A DNA stretch of 64,000 nucleotides from Trichomonas vaginalis G3 (taxonomy: Eukaryota; Parabasalia; Trichomonadida; Trichomonadidae): assembly GCF_026262505.1 (NCBI RefSeq), contig NC_067206.1, positions 32,813,896-32,877,895 of the forward strand, read 5' to 3'. Under the pieces are notes generated by a model. The model searched no databases, was not told where the DNA came from, and saw nothing but the letters and a program-made list of their open reading frames with translations. The stretch's first letter is position 1, and the number at the start of each line of letters is the position of its first letter. This document shows positions 9,811 to 21,053 of the stretch, one piece after another. The translations under genes and the position numbers were made by a program.

Positions 9811-11753
9811 TTAATCATCGTCATTATCTGTTCCGATGATTCTTGAATTGAAGTGTGACTTCCTTCGTGACAACATGTTTCGAAATGGAGATCCTGGGGA
9901 GTCGTAATCAAATGAAGATCGTCCTCTTTTCTGTTGTGGTGTAGAAGGTCGTTGTTTCTTATCGGCTGGAGACTTAAGATGTTCGTACTTCTTCGCAAGT
10001 TCTTCGTTAGCTTTGGAAAGCTGTTGGACTGAAACTGATTGAAATGTTTCTATGTTTTCATCGTTGACAACAACTGAGCCGCTGTCTTGCATGTCTTCAA
10101 GGATGTCGCCGTCATCGTCCTCCTTGAATGAATATCGCTGCTCGAAGTATTGTGTGTCCGCTGGGTTAGCAAGTTCTGGTTTGAATGGTGGTTCATCGTT
10201 AGATGTGTCGTGGCCTTTCAACCATGGATGGTTTGTGATTTCTTCAATGATTTAGATCCTAATCTGTTCTTCGGATCGATGGTCAATAGTCTTCGGATGA
10301 AATCTTCTATCTCTGGTTGCAAATCCATGTCCGTGAAGTCGATCTTCCCTCTCAGGATGTTAGTGTGTGTCTCTGTCTCTGTTTCACCGTGGAATGGTGG
10401 TTCACCACATAACAACTCGTAAATGATAACACCCAGTGACCAATAGTCTGCGGTGAATGTATGTGGCTGGTTGAGAAGGATTTCTGGTGCGATGTAGTCT
10501 GGTGTTCCAACTAAACTAGCGGCTGTGTTCAGTGATGGATCTTCGACTGGTGCCTGTGAGTTCTTGTCTGTGTTGTTTTGACGACCAACAACACCAAGAT
10601 GAGATAATCCGAAGTCTGTAAGTTTCAAAAGACCATCTGCACCAATCAAGATGTTGTCTGGTTTAAGATCTCTATGGATGATGCCACTCTTGTGCAGAGT
10701 GTGAAGAGCGGATAGTATTTGTAATGCGTAGATTCGTGTGTTCTCTTCATCAAGGCATCCGACATTTTGTAACAATGAATACAAGTCACCGCCTGGAAGA
10801 TATTCCATGACAAGGTATAAGTTATGGTGACCGATTATAGAATAATAGAACTTGACGATGTATGGATTAGAAAATTGTAATAAAATATCTTTTTCGGCTA
10901 AAACACGCTTGAACTGGTTCTTCTGCTCGCATTCTTTCCTCTTAAGGACTTTGATCGCGTATAGATCACCTGTTTTCTTCTTCTGTGCAAGGAAAACACG
11001 TGCATATGCGCCGGATGAAATTCGCTTAAGGAAATTGAAGTCAGAAATAGATGCGGACGTAATGTATGGTGATGATGAGCTTCCTGATACTCTAGTCTGT
11101 TGAAGAACTGCACCTGCTGTTTGAAGTGCAACACAATGACGAATCTTTTCTTTGACTAAGTCACCTGAGACTTTAGTGTAGTCCATGAATTCGATACGTT
11201 CTGGAAGTGAGTATATGTTGTACTGGATTTGTTCAAGTTCATCAAATGAATCGATTAAGTCTGCTTGAACGTTCAAAGCGCGTTCCATGAGGAAGTAAAG
11301 ATGTAGTATAGGTAGTACTAGTGCGATATATTCTTCTGGATCACCTGGCCATGAAAGATCAAGATAGGTGTTGGCAATTCCATCCATATTCGCTTTGATC
11401 GCATCATTAGCTTGTGTTAAATGACCTTCTGTTTGATATGCCTTCAAACATGATTGTGTATGTTCTTCGATCATGTCAATTGGAACTAATTCGTCACAAA
11501 TTCTGCAGACAAAGCATTGTGTCTGTTCAGGTTTCTCGGCAAGAAGCGATTCTTGTTCTGTGTCTTGAATGTCTGTATTGCCTGTGTCTTGTGAAGGGTT
11601 GATAATAAGTAAAGATGAAAGTCGGAGAAATGAGAAAGCCGATGTCATTACCATAGTGCATACCTTTTCTGCAAATGGAGGTATGTCTGATTGTTCTAAT
11701 AATTGTCGAATTTTGCTGATTACCTCTGTAGACACATGAAATACGTCTTTCAT
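9811..11753 (-). pseudogene. AGC kinase copy 1: 5'-truncated and frameshifted
   Basis: More than 99% identical to the complete kinase at 21054-23225 but begins at the codon for Met77, because the duplication junction removed the first 76 codons. A single base is missing near 10237 (CTTCAATG against CTTCAAATG in copy 3). This shifts the frame after the kinase catalytic core and loses the last ~136 residues from the original frame, including the AGC C-terminal tail. The catalytic core itself (GAYARV, AIK, HRDLKPDN, DFG, APE) is intact. Any product would lack both ends; no native promoter is apparent because MATE remnant lies upstream. Confidence 0.85.
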
Positions 11754-11782
11754 ATTTCAATCAGTCTTTTTTAAACTACGTG

Positions 11783-12574
11783 TATTTAATACCAGAATTA
11801 TCTTTTGTGCCTCTGATTTCAATATTTCAGATGTCATGTGGACTCTTACAATTAGAATGTCGTTCAATATTTGCAGGATTGATGCTTTAAATTGTGGATT
11901 TTTTGGTCCAATTTTCCTTTTTGACATCAAAATTTCATTTACATATGCTGTGATTGCGTTCTCTCGATCTCAATCTCTCCTTGGAATTGTTCAAACTGTA
12001 ACAGCATGTCAATTGTTTTTCCATTGCTTTTGGACAAGGATTACTCGGTCCAGGTACATATGCATACAGTACTAAATCCTATGAACATCTCAAGAGGTTC
12101 TTTTTCTATGCTCTTTCGATCAGTTTAGTTCTACAACTTGTATTGATTCCTGTTTTAATTGCGATGCCAGTTCCTGTTGCGAAGATATGGCTGAAAGATC
12201 CAGAAACACTTGAATACGCGAGAATCATGATTCCGAAACCATTTTATACTAATTGGATAACAGGAGTGAACGAAATAGTCACAGCATTGTTACAATGCAT
12301 GGGATATGCATGGACAGCGATGATGCCGAGTATTGTGAGAGGAATTTTCTACATTGTTTACTCATTAATTTTATATTACACAAATAAGACTAATTCTATA
12401 AGAATGATATATACATATTGTTTGAATGATACAACTATACTTTTGTTAGATATTATTATTGTTATCAAACCTCTCAAAGAACTATTTATACAACATTCAA
12501 AAATTGATGAAAAAGAAAGTAAAAAGAATGATATTACATCTCCTGGATCTGATTTAGTAGGTCTCACGGTTTGA
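11783..12574 (+). pseudogene. MATE transporter remnant, mosaic
   Basis: Two parts. The first (11783 to about 12000) is a diverged, internally deleted version of MATE gene positions 6450-6700. The second (about 12007 to 12574) is essentially identical to positions 6935-7493 and keeps the last 143 codons in frame. The sharp change in divergence points to recombination or gene conversion with the intact gene after the first part had decayed. It lacks most of the transporter and cannot work as one. Confidence 0.85.
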
Positions 12575-12598
12575 TTTGACACTTATATATTTGTTTGT

Positions 12599-13537
12599 AA
12601 ATTATAAAAGGTGACCAAACTATTTTTTGAAAGTCCGCCATAACTTTAATGGTACTATTTCAGCGTGTACAATGAATACAAAAATTCTAAGAGTGCCACA
12701 TAAAATAGTACTTTAGACTTGAGTTAATGCTACCAAGCAAATGTTAAAAAGATGACTTTAGTGTTTTGATAATCAAAGATTAAAATCATTATTGTCTAAA
12801 TCAATAATCATAACGACAGAAGTTAATGTTTTTTCATCAGTGCTTTAAATCCACTTTTAAAAGTATACCTCAAAAATCAAAATATCAAAAAAAATTGGCC
12901 GATAGGTTTGGCTTTAATTTTTGTCTGCTTTTATGATTTGATATGGATGTTATAATTTTAAAAGTTGAGCCAAATTCACCAATAGATTTTTGAGATTTGC
13001 AAATACTCAATAATTTTCAGCGTGTTATCTTTTATTAAAAGAACTATTTGGTTTCAGTATCATATAAATTGATATTTACTTTCTATTTGAACCTTCATTT
13101 AGCTAATGATTTAATAATACAGATTTCATCTAGTCCTTATAAGAGAATTTTGAATTTGTTATAATAAAAAAACAAACAGATATAGCTTACACTTCTATAA
13201 TAAAGATACCTTTTATAGAAATCAGTATGAAATGTGTTTTGGCTTATTGGAAGCATATCAGACATAATCGCCATAATCAAAAAATCTATATACCCAATAA
13301 GTAATAAATTTGTCGATATAGATTTTCCATAAAATTAGTTTTTAGTCTGATCTGAAAATAAATTTAATTTTTTATAAAAAAAAATCACATTTAAAAGTAC
13401 CTTTTTAGTAGCTCGAAATCCTGTTGGTGGATTTGGGGCGTACTTCAAAATTAGCTTTCCTTCTACATATGCAAGCTATATTTTAAATATGGGGCAAATC
13501 GGATCGGCGAAAGGAGTTTAGTTACCTTTAAATTATA
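12599..13537. mobile_element. Non-autonomous DNA transposon (923 bp) with 8 bp target duplication
   Basis: The body is 12607-13529. Its ends are imperfect inverted repeats, AAAGGTGACCAAACT on the left and the complement of AGTTTAGTTACCTTT on the right. It is flanked by an 8 bp direct repeat AAATTATA (12599-12606 and 13530-13537). Copy 3 of the duplicon shows the empty site at the equivalent position, so the insertion post-dates the tandem duplication. No frame of useful length lies inside. An 8 bp duplication is typical of hAT and some other DNA transposon families, but the ends do not show the classic hAT CAG start, so the family is left open. Confidence 0.8.
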
Positions 13538-14239
13538 TTAAAAACATGACATGTTTATATTTATTTTAAGGAATATGATATGATAATAAATAAATTTTAA
13601 TAGATAATAATTTCTAATGATGTACTCAAACCTATTTGATTAATTGACATTACGCGAAATTGAAAATTAACCATTAATGATCAGAATTGAACGCAATGCC
13701 ATATAGGCGTAAGTGCACCCTTATATAAATATTGATATTTAATCAAATTAAAATTGTGCTTGAATTTAAAGATTCATATATTAATATCATTAATGATGCG
13801 AAAGTTTGCCCCAAAAGACCACTCTGCAAATAAATACTAAGACATCACTGAAGGCATCTAATGATCAATACCACTGTTGCAGACCAGATATTTCGATAGC
13901 ATAAGGAGATTTATTTCGAAAGAATTTGCGCGACTAAAAATTTATTCCTCCAAATCGATAAATTTACGAGAGAAAAATGAACATTCAGCATAATATTATA
14001 TCAAGTTGCAGTGATCGAAGGAGAAAACAAAGAACTCAAGACATATTGAATATGGAAGTCGTCGAGCTGAAGAAAGCCACAACAGTCGCAACAGAAGATA
14101 TTGTATTTCTATTTTATTTTTCAGTGAAATATCAGAAAAATCCATTTTTGTGTTCAACACAATCAGAGTAAAACTCATCATACACAAATTCAAAAACAAT
14201 TATGAAGCATAGAAGTCTCATTGATATGGAAATAATAGA
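13538..14239. other. Duplicon spacer, copy 2
   Basis: Almost identical to 18717-19417 (two changes seen by eye) and diverged from copy 1. Holds no supported gene; a 64-codon frame at 13977 and its antisense partner are repeated only because the DNA is repeated. Confidence 0.5.
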
Positions 14240-15238
14240 TTATGAAGAGTTAGAAATGTTTACTAAAGTTTGTAAAAAAAGAGAAAGTTTATTAACTTTA
14301 AAAATACTTTTATTGATAATTGCAAATTCTGCTTGGCAAATTCTGGTTGAAAGATGAATCAATTTGTTAGTAAATAGTTCTCTTGGATTAGTAGGTTCTA
14401 CATTTCTATAAAATGTTGATGAAATCGAATTGTCAATGTAACAACTATCAACTGTTAATTGATCATTATAGTTATCTATCAAATATGAACCTTGAGGAGC
14501 AGTGTTGTTAATAAAAGAACAACATTTTACAGTAAGAGAATTTTGATAATGGAAAATAATTCCATATTTTGATTGTGTATTAGTATTATTTATAATATTA
14601 CATGAATCAATCAAAGAGTTATACCAAAAATTTATCATTTGGCCTGTATTATCTGTTGCTAAATTATTAACAACAGTTGAATAGTTAAATTTTGTTGTGT
14701 ATTTATCTGGTTTAGCTTCATAATGTCCAACAGGTTTGTCCGTAGCTTTATTTGATGAGAAATTTGTTGATGAAACTACGATGTTATCATACAATGTTTG
14801 AAAAACAGATCCTTCATTTTCATTTCCTGCATCAAAAATGGAACTTTCAATAATAAAGTTTAAGTTATCTGTGTCAACTTCTGTATATGAAATTTGGCCA
14901 TATCCTGTGCCTTTGCACTTTGTACAGCAGAATTTGCGTTGAATAATAGAACTATTCTTGCCAATTTGGTAGTAAACGCAACATCCAACCTTTGTTGCCG
15001 TGCAATTACTAAAAGAACACCGATTATGTAGAAATAAAGTGTCGGAGATAGGATTGAAATTGATAACTTGGTCATGATCATCAAAGAAGTTGCACTCGTC
15101 TAAGAAATATTGTTTTTTTCCTGTTGGGAGATCACAGTTTTGACGGTTTCGAGTTTCTTCACCTGTAAATTGAACATTGAAGTAAAGATTCCAGACGTAG
15201 TCATCCGCTGAGGATGACTTTCTTCCGAATTTATGCAC
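14240..15238 (-). CDS. Beta-helix repeat protein, copy 2 (no ATG start)
   Basis: A frame of 332 codons opening at GTG; the same frame extends a little upstream to a TAG without any ATG, so the 5' end of the gene is probably lost or undefined. There is no signal peptide in the visible part. The N-terminal third has a Cys-rich cluster (CSFSNC, KVGCC, KFCCTKC). The rest forms coils with the pattern Leu-Thr-Val-x-x-Cys-x-hydrophobic-x-Asn-Asn, as in right-handed parallel beta-helices of the pectate-lyase/Pmp type common among trichomonad surface proteins. Role in adhesion is an inference. Variable patches of 3-4 residues occur once per coil. Confidence 0.6.
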   Translation of the reverse strand: MHKFGRKSSSADDYVWNLYFNVQFTGEETRNRQNCDLPTGKKQYFLDECNFFDDHDQVINFNPISDTLFLHNRCSFSNCTATKVGCCVYYQIGKNSSIIQRKFCCTKCKGTGYGQISYTEVDTDNLNFIIESSIFDAGNENEGSVFQTLYDNIVVSSTNFSSNKATDKPVGHYEAKPDKYTTKFNYSTVVNNLATDNTGQMINFWYNSLIDSCNIINNTNTQSKYGIIFHYQNSLTVKCCSFINNTAPQGSYLIDNYNDQLTVDSCYIDNSISSTFYRNVEPTNPRELFTNKLIHLSTRICQAEFAIINKSIFKVNKLSLFLQTLVNISNSS

Positions 15239-15904
15239 ACTGGCAAATAACCGAAAAATTCATTGAATTTATTGTATGGCTACTATTCACTTTTTAATAC
15301 AAGTCATACAACTAATTCTATGAGTTTCTCACAAAAAGATTTTTGTTATTTCGGAAGGAAGCATCAAATTAGGAGGAGAAATAGACACCATGTAAACTGT
15401 TTATGCGGCACAATATACAAACAAATATATTCATTAGCAAAATATATTTTTCGAAATCTTGAGGCAAAAAAAAATGATTCCCTTTAACAGAGAGATGAAA
15501 TCTAGACTATTAATAGTCAAGTATAATATGTTTTGATTAGTCTTAATCATATCTTATGTAAGAGAGAAAAAAATAAATTGCATATGAATAGATAAGTATT
15601 GACATCATGACTATATAAGTATAAACTATACCATATACATATATTATGTGTCACTTTGGATCTTTACAGCATTGACAGTACCAACTCATATATTATTGAT
15701 AACATATAACTTAAGCCCAAATGTTAGGAATGTTGATAGTATTCATAATAACAAACTCAGCTTGAAGTGAGAGAAAAGTATTATTTTGATCATATATGTT
15801 AGAAATATTGATATGTTCAAATTAAAAAATGAATAGATGAAATGTAATAATAGAATAAAAATCGATTTAGATTATAATAACAAATATAAAATAAACAAGA
15901 ATAA
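15239..15904. other. Duplicon spacer between beta-helix gene and kinase, copy 2
   Basis: Near-identical to 9145-9810 and 20417-21053. Copy 3 lacks roughly 30 bp here. Nothing recognisable is encoded. Confidence 0.45.
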
Positions 15905-17848
15905 TTAATCATCGTCATTATCTGTTCCGATGATTCTTGAATTGAAGTGTGACTTCCTTCGTGACAACATGTTTCGAAATGGAGATCCTGGGGAGTCGTA
16001 ATCAAATGAAGATCGTCCTCTTTTCTGTTGTGGTGTAGAAGGTCGTTGTTTCTTATCGGCTGGAGACTTAAGATGTTCGTACTTCTTCGCAAGTTCTTCG
16101 TTAGCTTTGGAAAGCTGTTGGACTGAAACTGATTGAAATGTTTCCATGTTTTCATCGTTGACAACAACTGAGCCGCTGTCTTGCATGTCTTCAAGGATGT
16201 CGCCGTCATCGTCCTCCTTGAATGAATATCGCTGCTCGAAGTATTGTGTGTCCGCTGGGTTAGCAAGTTCTGGTTTGAATGGTGGTTCATCGTTAGATGT
16301 GTCGTGGCCTTTCAACCATGGATGGTTTGTGATTTCTTCGAATGATTTAGATCCTAATCTGTTCTTCGGATCGATGGTCAATAGTCTTCGGATGAAATCT
16401 TCTATCTCTGGTTGCAAATCCATGTCCGTGAAGTCGATCTTCCCTCTCAGGATGTTAGTGTGTGTCTCTGTCTCTGTTTCACCGTGGAATGGTGGTTCAC
16501 CACATAACAACTCGTAAATGATAACACCCAGTGACCAATAGTCTGCGGTGAATGTATGTGGCTGGTTGAGAAGGATTTCTGGTGCGATGTAGTCTGGTGT
16601 TCCAACTAAACTAGCGGCTGTGTTCAGTGATGGATCTTCGACTGGTGCCTGTGAGTTCTTGTCTGTGTTGTTTTGACGACCAACAACACCAAGATGAGAT
16701 AATCCGAAGTCTGTAAGTTTCAAAAGACCGTCTGCACCAATCAAGATGTTGTCTGGTTTAAGATCTCTGTGGATGATGCCACTCTTGTGCAGAGTGTGAA
16801 GAGCGGATAGTATTTGTAATGCGTAGATTCGTGTGTTCTCTTCATCAAGGCATCCGACATTTTGTAACAATGAATACAAGTCACCGCCTGGAAGATATTC
16901 CATGACAAGGTATAAGTTATGGTGACCGATTATAGAATAATAGAACTTGACGATGTATGGATTAGAAAATTGTAATAAAATATCTTTTTCGGCTAAAACA
17001 CGCTTGAACTGGTTCTTCTGCTCGCATTCTTTCCTCTTAAGGACTTTGATCGCGTATAGATCACCTGTTTTCTTCTTCTGTGCAAGGAAAACACGTGCAT
17101 ATGCGCCGGATGAAATTCGCTTAAGGAAATTGAAGTCAGAAATAGATGCGGACGTAATGTATGGTGATGATGAGCTTCCTGATACTCTAGTCTGTTGAAG
17201 AACTGCACCTGCTGTTTGAAGTGCAACACAATGACGAATCTTTTCTTTGACTAAGTCACCTGAGACTTTAGTGTAGTCCATGAATTCGATACGTTCTGGA
17301 AGTGAGTATATGTTGTACTGGATTTGTTCAAGTTCATCAAATGAATCGATTAAGTCTGCTTGAACGTTCAAAGCGCGTTCCATGAGGAAGTAAAGATGTA
17401 GTATAGGTAGTACTAGTGCGATATATTCTTCTGGATCACCTGGCCATGAAAGATCAAGATAGGTGTTAGCAATTCCATCCATATTCGCTTTGATCGCATC
17501 ATTAGCCTGTGTTAAATGACCTTCTGTTTGATATGCCTTCAAGCATGATTGTGTATGTTCTTCGATCATGTCAATTGGAACTAATTCGTCACAAATTCTG
17601 CAGACAAAGCATTGTGTCTGTTCAGGTTTCTCGGCAAGAAGCGATTCTTGTTCTGTGTCTTGAATGTCTGTATTGCCTGTGTCTTGTGAAGGGTTGATAA
17701 TAAGTAAAGATGAAAGTCGGAGAAATGAGAAAGCCGATGTCATTACCATAGTGCATACCTTTTCTGCAAATGGAGGTATGTCTGATTGTTCTAATAATTG
17801 TCGAATTTTGCTGATTACCTCTGTAGACACATGAAATACGTCTTTCAT
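15905..17848 (-). CDS. AGC kinase copy 2: full catalytic core, first 76 residues missing
   Basis: A 647-codon frame starting at the codon equivalent to Met77 of the complete copy and reading through to the normal stop. It keeps the C2HC finger (CRICDELV...HTQSC), the whole kinase domain and the C-terminal tail. The upstream region is MATE remnant, so a transcript would need a chance promoter. It differs from copy 3 by a handful of bases, including Met for Ile in ENMETF. It may be a dispensable copy or a shortened working kinase; the sequence cannot decide. Confidence 0.8.
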   Translation of the reverse strand: MKDVFHVSTEVISKIRQLLEQSDIPPFAEKVCTMVMTSAFSFLRLSSLLIINPSQDTGNTDIQDTEQESLLAEKPEQTQCFVCRICDELVPIDMIEEHTQSCLKAYQTEGHLTQANDAIKANMDGIANTYLDLSWPGDPEEYIALVLPILHLYFLMERALNVQADLIDSFDELEQIQYNIYSLPERIEFMDYTKVSGDLVKEKIRHCVALQTAGAVLQQTRVSGSSSSPYITSASISDFNFLKRISSGAYARVFLAQKKKTGDLYAIKVLKRKECEQKNQFKRVLAEKDILLQFSNPYIVKFYYSIIGHHNLYLVMEYLPGGDLYSLLQNVGCLDEENTRIYALQILSALHTLHKSGIIHRDLKPDNILIGADGLLKLTDFGLSHLGVVGRQNNTDKNSQAPVEDPSLNTAASLVGTPDYIAPEILLNQPHTFTADYWSLGVIIYELLCGEPPFHGETETETHTNILRGKIDFTDMDLQPEIEDFIRRLLTIDPKNRLGSKSFEEITNHPWLKGHDTSNDEPPFKPELANPADTQYFEQRYSFKEDDDGDILEDMQDSGSVVVNDENMETFQSVSVQQLSKANEELAKKYEHLKSPADKKQRPSTPQQKRGRSSFDYDSPGSPFRNMLSRRKSHFNSRIIGTDNDDD

Positions 17849-17877
17849 ATTTCAATCAGTCTTTTTTAAACTACGTG

Positions 17878-18670
17878 TATTTAATACCAGAATTATCTTT
17901 TGTGCCTCTGATTTCAATATTTCAGATGTCATGTGGACTCTTACAATTAGAATGTCGTTCAATATTTGCAGGATTGATGCTTTAAATTGTGGATTTTTTT
18001 GGTCCAATTTTCCTTTTTGACATCAAAATTTCATTTACATATGCTGTGATTGCGTTCTCTCGATCTCAATCTCTCCTTGGAATTGTTCAAACTGTAACAG
18101 CATGTCAATTGTTTTTCCATTGCTTTTGGACAAGGATTACTCGGTCCAGGTACATATGCATACAGTACTAAATCCTATGAACGTCTCAAGAGGTTCTTTT
18201 TCTATGCTCTTTCGATCAGTTTAGTTCTACAACTTGTATTGATTCCTGTTTTAATTGCGATGCCAGTTCCTGTTGCGAAGATATGGCTGAAAGATCCAGA
18301 AACACTTGAATACGCGAGAATCATGATTCCGAAACCATTTTATACTAATTGGATAACAGGAGTGAACGAAATAGTCACAGCATTGTTACAATGCATGGGA
18401 TATGCATGGACAGCGATGATGCCGAGTATTGTGAGAGGAATTTTCTACATTGTTTACTCATTAATTTTATATTACACAAATAAGACTAATTCTATAAGAA
18501 TGATATATACATATTGCTTGAATGATACAACTATACTTTTATTAGATATTATTATTGTTATCAAACCTCTCAAAGAACTATTTATACAACATTCAAAAAT
18601 TGATGAAAAAGAAAGTAAAAAGAATGATATTACATCTCCTGGATCTGATTTAGTAGGTCTCACGGTTTGA
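17878..18670 (+). pseudogene. MATE transporter remnant, second copy
   Basis: Same mosaic as 11783-12574: a diverged, deleted 5' piece followed by a near-identical 143-codon C-terminal piece, with a few silent changes (for example TGCTTG for TGTTTG near 18517). One extra T in the run near 18000 separates it from copy 2. Non-functional remnant. Confidence 0.85.
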
Positions 18671-19417
18671 TTTGACACTTATATATTTGTTATATTTGTT
18701 TGTAAATAAATTATATTAAAAACATGACATGTTTATGTTTATTTTAAGGAATATGATATGATAATAAATAAATTTTAATAGATAATAATTTCTAATGATG
18801 TACTCAAACCTATTTGATTAATTGACATTACGCGAAATTGAAAATTAACCATTAATGATCAGAATTGAACGCAATGCCATATAGGCGTAAGTGTACCCTT
18901 ATATAAATATTGATATTTAATCAAATTAAAATTGTGCTTGAATTTAAAGATTCATATATTAATATCATTAATGATGCGAAAGTTTGCCCCAAAAGACCAC
19001 TCTGCAAATAAATACTAAGACATCACTGAAGGCATCTAATGATCAATACCACTGTTGCAGACCAGATATTTCGATAGCATAAGGAGATTTATTTCGAAAG
19101 AATTTGCGCGACTAAAAATTTATTCCTCCAAATCGATAAATTTACGAGAGAAAAATGAACATTCAGCATAATATTATATCAAGTTGCAGTGATCGAAGGA
19201 GAAAACAAAGAACTCAAGACATATTGAATATGGAAGTCGTCGAGCTGAAGAAAGCCACAACAGTCGCAACAGAAGATATTGTATTTCTATTTTATTTTTC
19301 AGTGAAATATCAGAAAAATCCATTTTTGTGTTCAACACAATCAGAGTAAAACTCATCATACACAAATTCAAAAACAATTATGAAGCATAGAAGTCTCATT
19401 GATATGGAAATAATAGA
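18671..19417. other. Duplicon spacer, copy 3; empty site of the 923 bp transposon
   Basis: Contains AAATTATATTAAAA at about 18710, the undisturbed counterpart of the transposon target in copy 2. No gene supported. Confidence 0.5.
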
Positions 19418-20416
19418 TTATGAAGAGTTAGAAATGTTTACTAAAGTTTGTAAAAAAAGAGAAAGTTTATTAACTTTAAAAATACTTTTATTGATAATTG
19501 CAAATTCTGCTTGGCAAATTCTGGTTGAAAGATGAATCAATTTGTTAGTAAATAGTTCTCTTGTATTAGTAGGTTCTACATTTCTATAAAATGTTGATGA
19601 AATTGAATTGTCAATGTAACAACTATCAACTGTTAATTGATCTAGAGCGTTATATATCAAACATGAATCTTCAGGAGCAGTGTTGTTAATAAAAGAACAA
19701 CATTTTACAGTAAGAGAATTATAAAAATGGAAAATAATTCCATATTTTGATTGTGTATTAGTATTATTTATAATATTACATGAATCAATCAAAGCGTTAT
19801 ACCCAATATTTATCATTTGGCCTGTATTATCTGTTGCTAAATTATTAACAACAGTTGAATAGTTAAATTTTGTTGTGTATTTATCTGGTTTAGCTTCATA
19901 ATGTCCAACAGGTTGCCATTGAGCTTTATTTGATGAGAAATTTGTTGATGAAACTACGATATTATCATTCAATGTTTGGAAAATAGATCCACTATTTTCA
20001 TTTCCTGCATCAAAAATGGAACTTTCAATAATAAAGTTTAAGTTATCTGTGTCAACTTCTGTATATGAAATTTGGCCATGTCCTGTGCCTTTGCACTTTG
20101 TACAGCAGAATTTGCGTTGAATAATAGAACTATTCTTGCCAATTTGGTAGTAAACGCAACATCCAACCTTTGTTGCCGTGCAATTACTAAAAGAACACCG
20201 ATTATGTAGAAATAAAGTGTCGGAGATAGGATCGAAATTGATAACTTGGTCATGATCATCAAAAAAGTTGCATTCATCTAAGAAATATTGTTTTTTTCCT
20301 GTTGGGAGATCACAGTTTTGACGGTTTCGAGTTTCTTCACCTGTAAATTGAACATTGAAGTAAAGATTCCAGACGTAGTCATCCGCTGAGGATGACTTTC
20401 TTCCGAATTTATGCAC
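19418..20416 (-). CDS. Beta-helix repeat protein, copy 3 (no ATG start)
   Basis: Same length (332 codons) and layout as copy 2. Most differences from copy 2 fall in patches: YNALDQ for DNYNDQ, HFYNS for HYQNS, NIGYNA for NFWYNS, KAQWQP for KATDKP and NSGSIFQTLN for NEGSVFQTLY. Roughly 35 changes occur in 999 bp, against about 0.3% in the flanking spacer and kinase. It likewise lacks an ATG in the visible 5' part, so expression as drawn is uncertain. Confidence 0.6.
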   Translation of the reverse strand: MHKFGRKSSSADDYVWNLYFNVQFTGEETRNRQNCDLPTGKKQYFLDECNFFDDHDQVINFDPISDTLFLHNRCSFSNCTATKVGCCVYYQIGKNSSIIQRKFCCTKCKGTGHGQISYTEVDTDNLNFIIESSIFDAGNENSGSIFQTLNDNIVVSSTNFSSNKAQWQPVGHYEAKPDKYTTKFNYSTVVNNLATDNTGQMINIGYNALIDSCNIINNTNTQSKYGIIFHFYNSLTVKCCSFINNTAPEDSCLIYNALDQLTVDSCYIDNSISSTFYRNVEPTNTRELFTNKLIHLSTRICQAEFAIINKSIFKVNKLSLFLQTLVNISNSS

Positions 20417-21053
20417 ACTGGCAAATAACCGAAAAATTCATTGAATTTATTGTATGGCTACTATTCACTTTTTAATACAAGTCATACAACTAATTCTATG
20501 AGTTTCTCACAAAAAGATTTTTGTTATTTCGGAAGGAAGCATCAAATTAGGAGGAGAAATAGACACCATGTAAACTGTTTATGCGGCACAATATACAAAC
20601 AAATATATTCATTAGCAAAATATATTTTTCGAAATCTTGAGGCAAAAAAAAATGATTCCCTTTAACAGAGAGATGAAATCTAGACTATTAATAGTCAAGT
20701 ATAATATGTTTTGATTAGTCTTAATCATATCTTATGTAAGAGAGAAAAAAATAAATTGCATATGAATAGATGAGTATTGACTTCATGACTATATAAGTAT
20801 AAATTATACTCTTTACAGCATTGACAGTACCAACTCATATATTATTGATAACATATAACTTAAGCCCAAATGTTAGGAATGTTGATAGTATTCATAATAA
20901 CAAACTCAGCTTGAAGTGAGAGAAAAGTATTATTTTGATCATATATTCTAGAAATATTGATGTGTTCAAATAAAAAAATGAATAGATGAAATGTAAGAAT
21001 AGAATAAAAATCGATTTAGATTATAATAACAAATATAAAATAAACAAGAATAA
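20417..21053. other. Duplicon spacer between beta-helix gene and kinase, copy 3
   Basis: As in copies 1 and 2, with a deletion of about 30 bp near 20808. Nothing encoded that can be supported. Confidence 0.45.

Larger units (their letters stand above)
6440..11753. repeat. Tandem duplicon, copy 1 (contains the intact MATE gene)
   Basis: Left copy of a block repeated three times: MATE 3' part, minus-strand beta-helix gene, minus-strand kinase. The left limit is where the MATE gene first matches the remnants at 11783 and 17878. The right limit is just after the kinase codon Met77, where sequence switches abruptly to MATE remnant. The stretch about 7560-8800 is clearly more diverged from copies 2 and 3 than its flanks, suggesting gene-conversion tracts. 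Confidence 0.85.
11754..17848. repeat. Tandem duplicon, copy 2 (carries an extra 923 bp transposon)
   Basis: Middle copy: MATE remnant (plus), beta-helix frame (minus), 5'-truncated kinase (minus). Its length of 6095 bp becomes about 5.16 kb once the transposon and its target duplication are removed, matching copy 3 (5149 bp). Kinase and spacer sequences differ from copy 3 by well under 1% by eye. Confidence 0.9.

Noticed and set aside
14240-15300. Intron upstream of the beta-helix frame supplying its ATG
   Set aside because: No convincing trichomonad intron signals (GTATGT start with conserved branch/acceptor) were seen; all copies lack the start alike.
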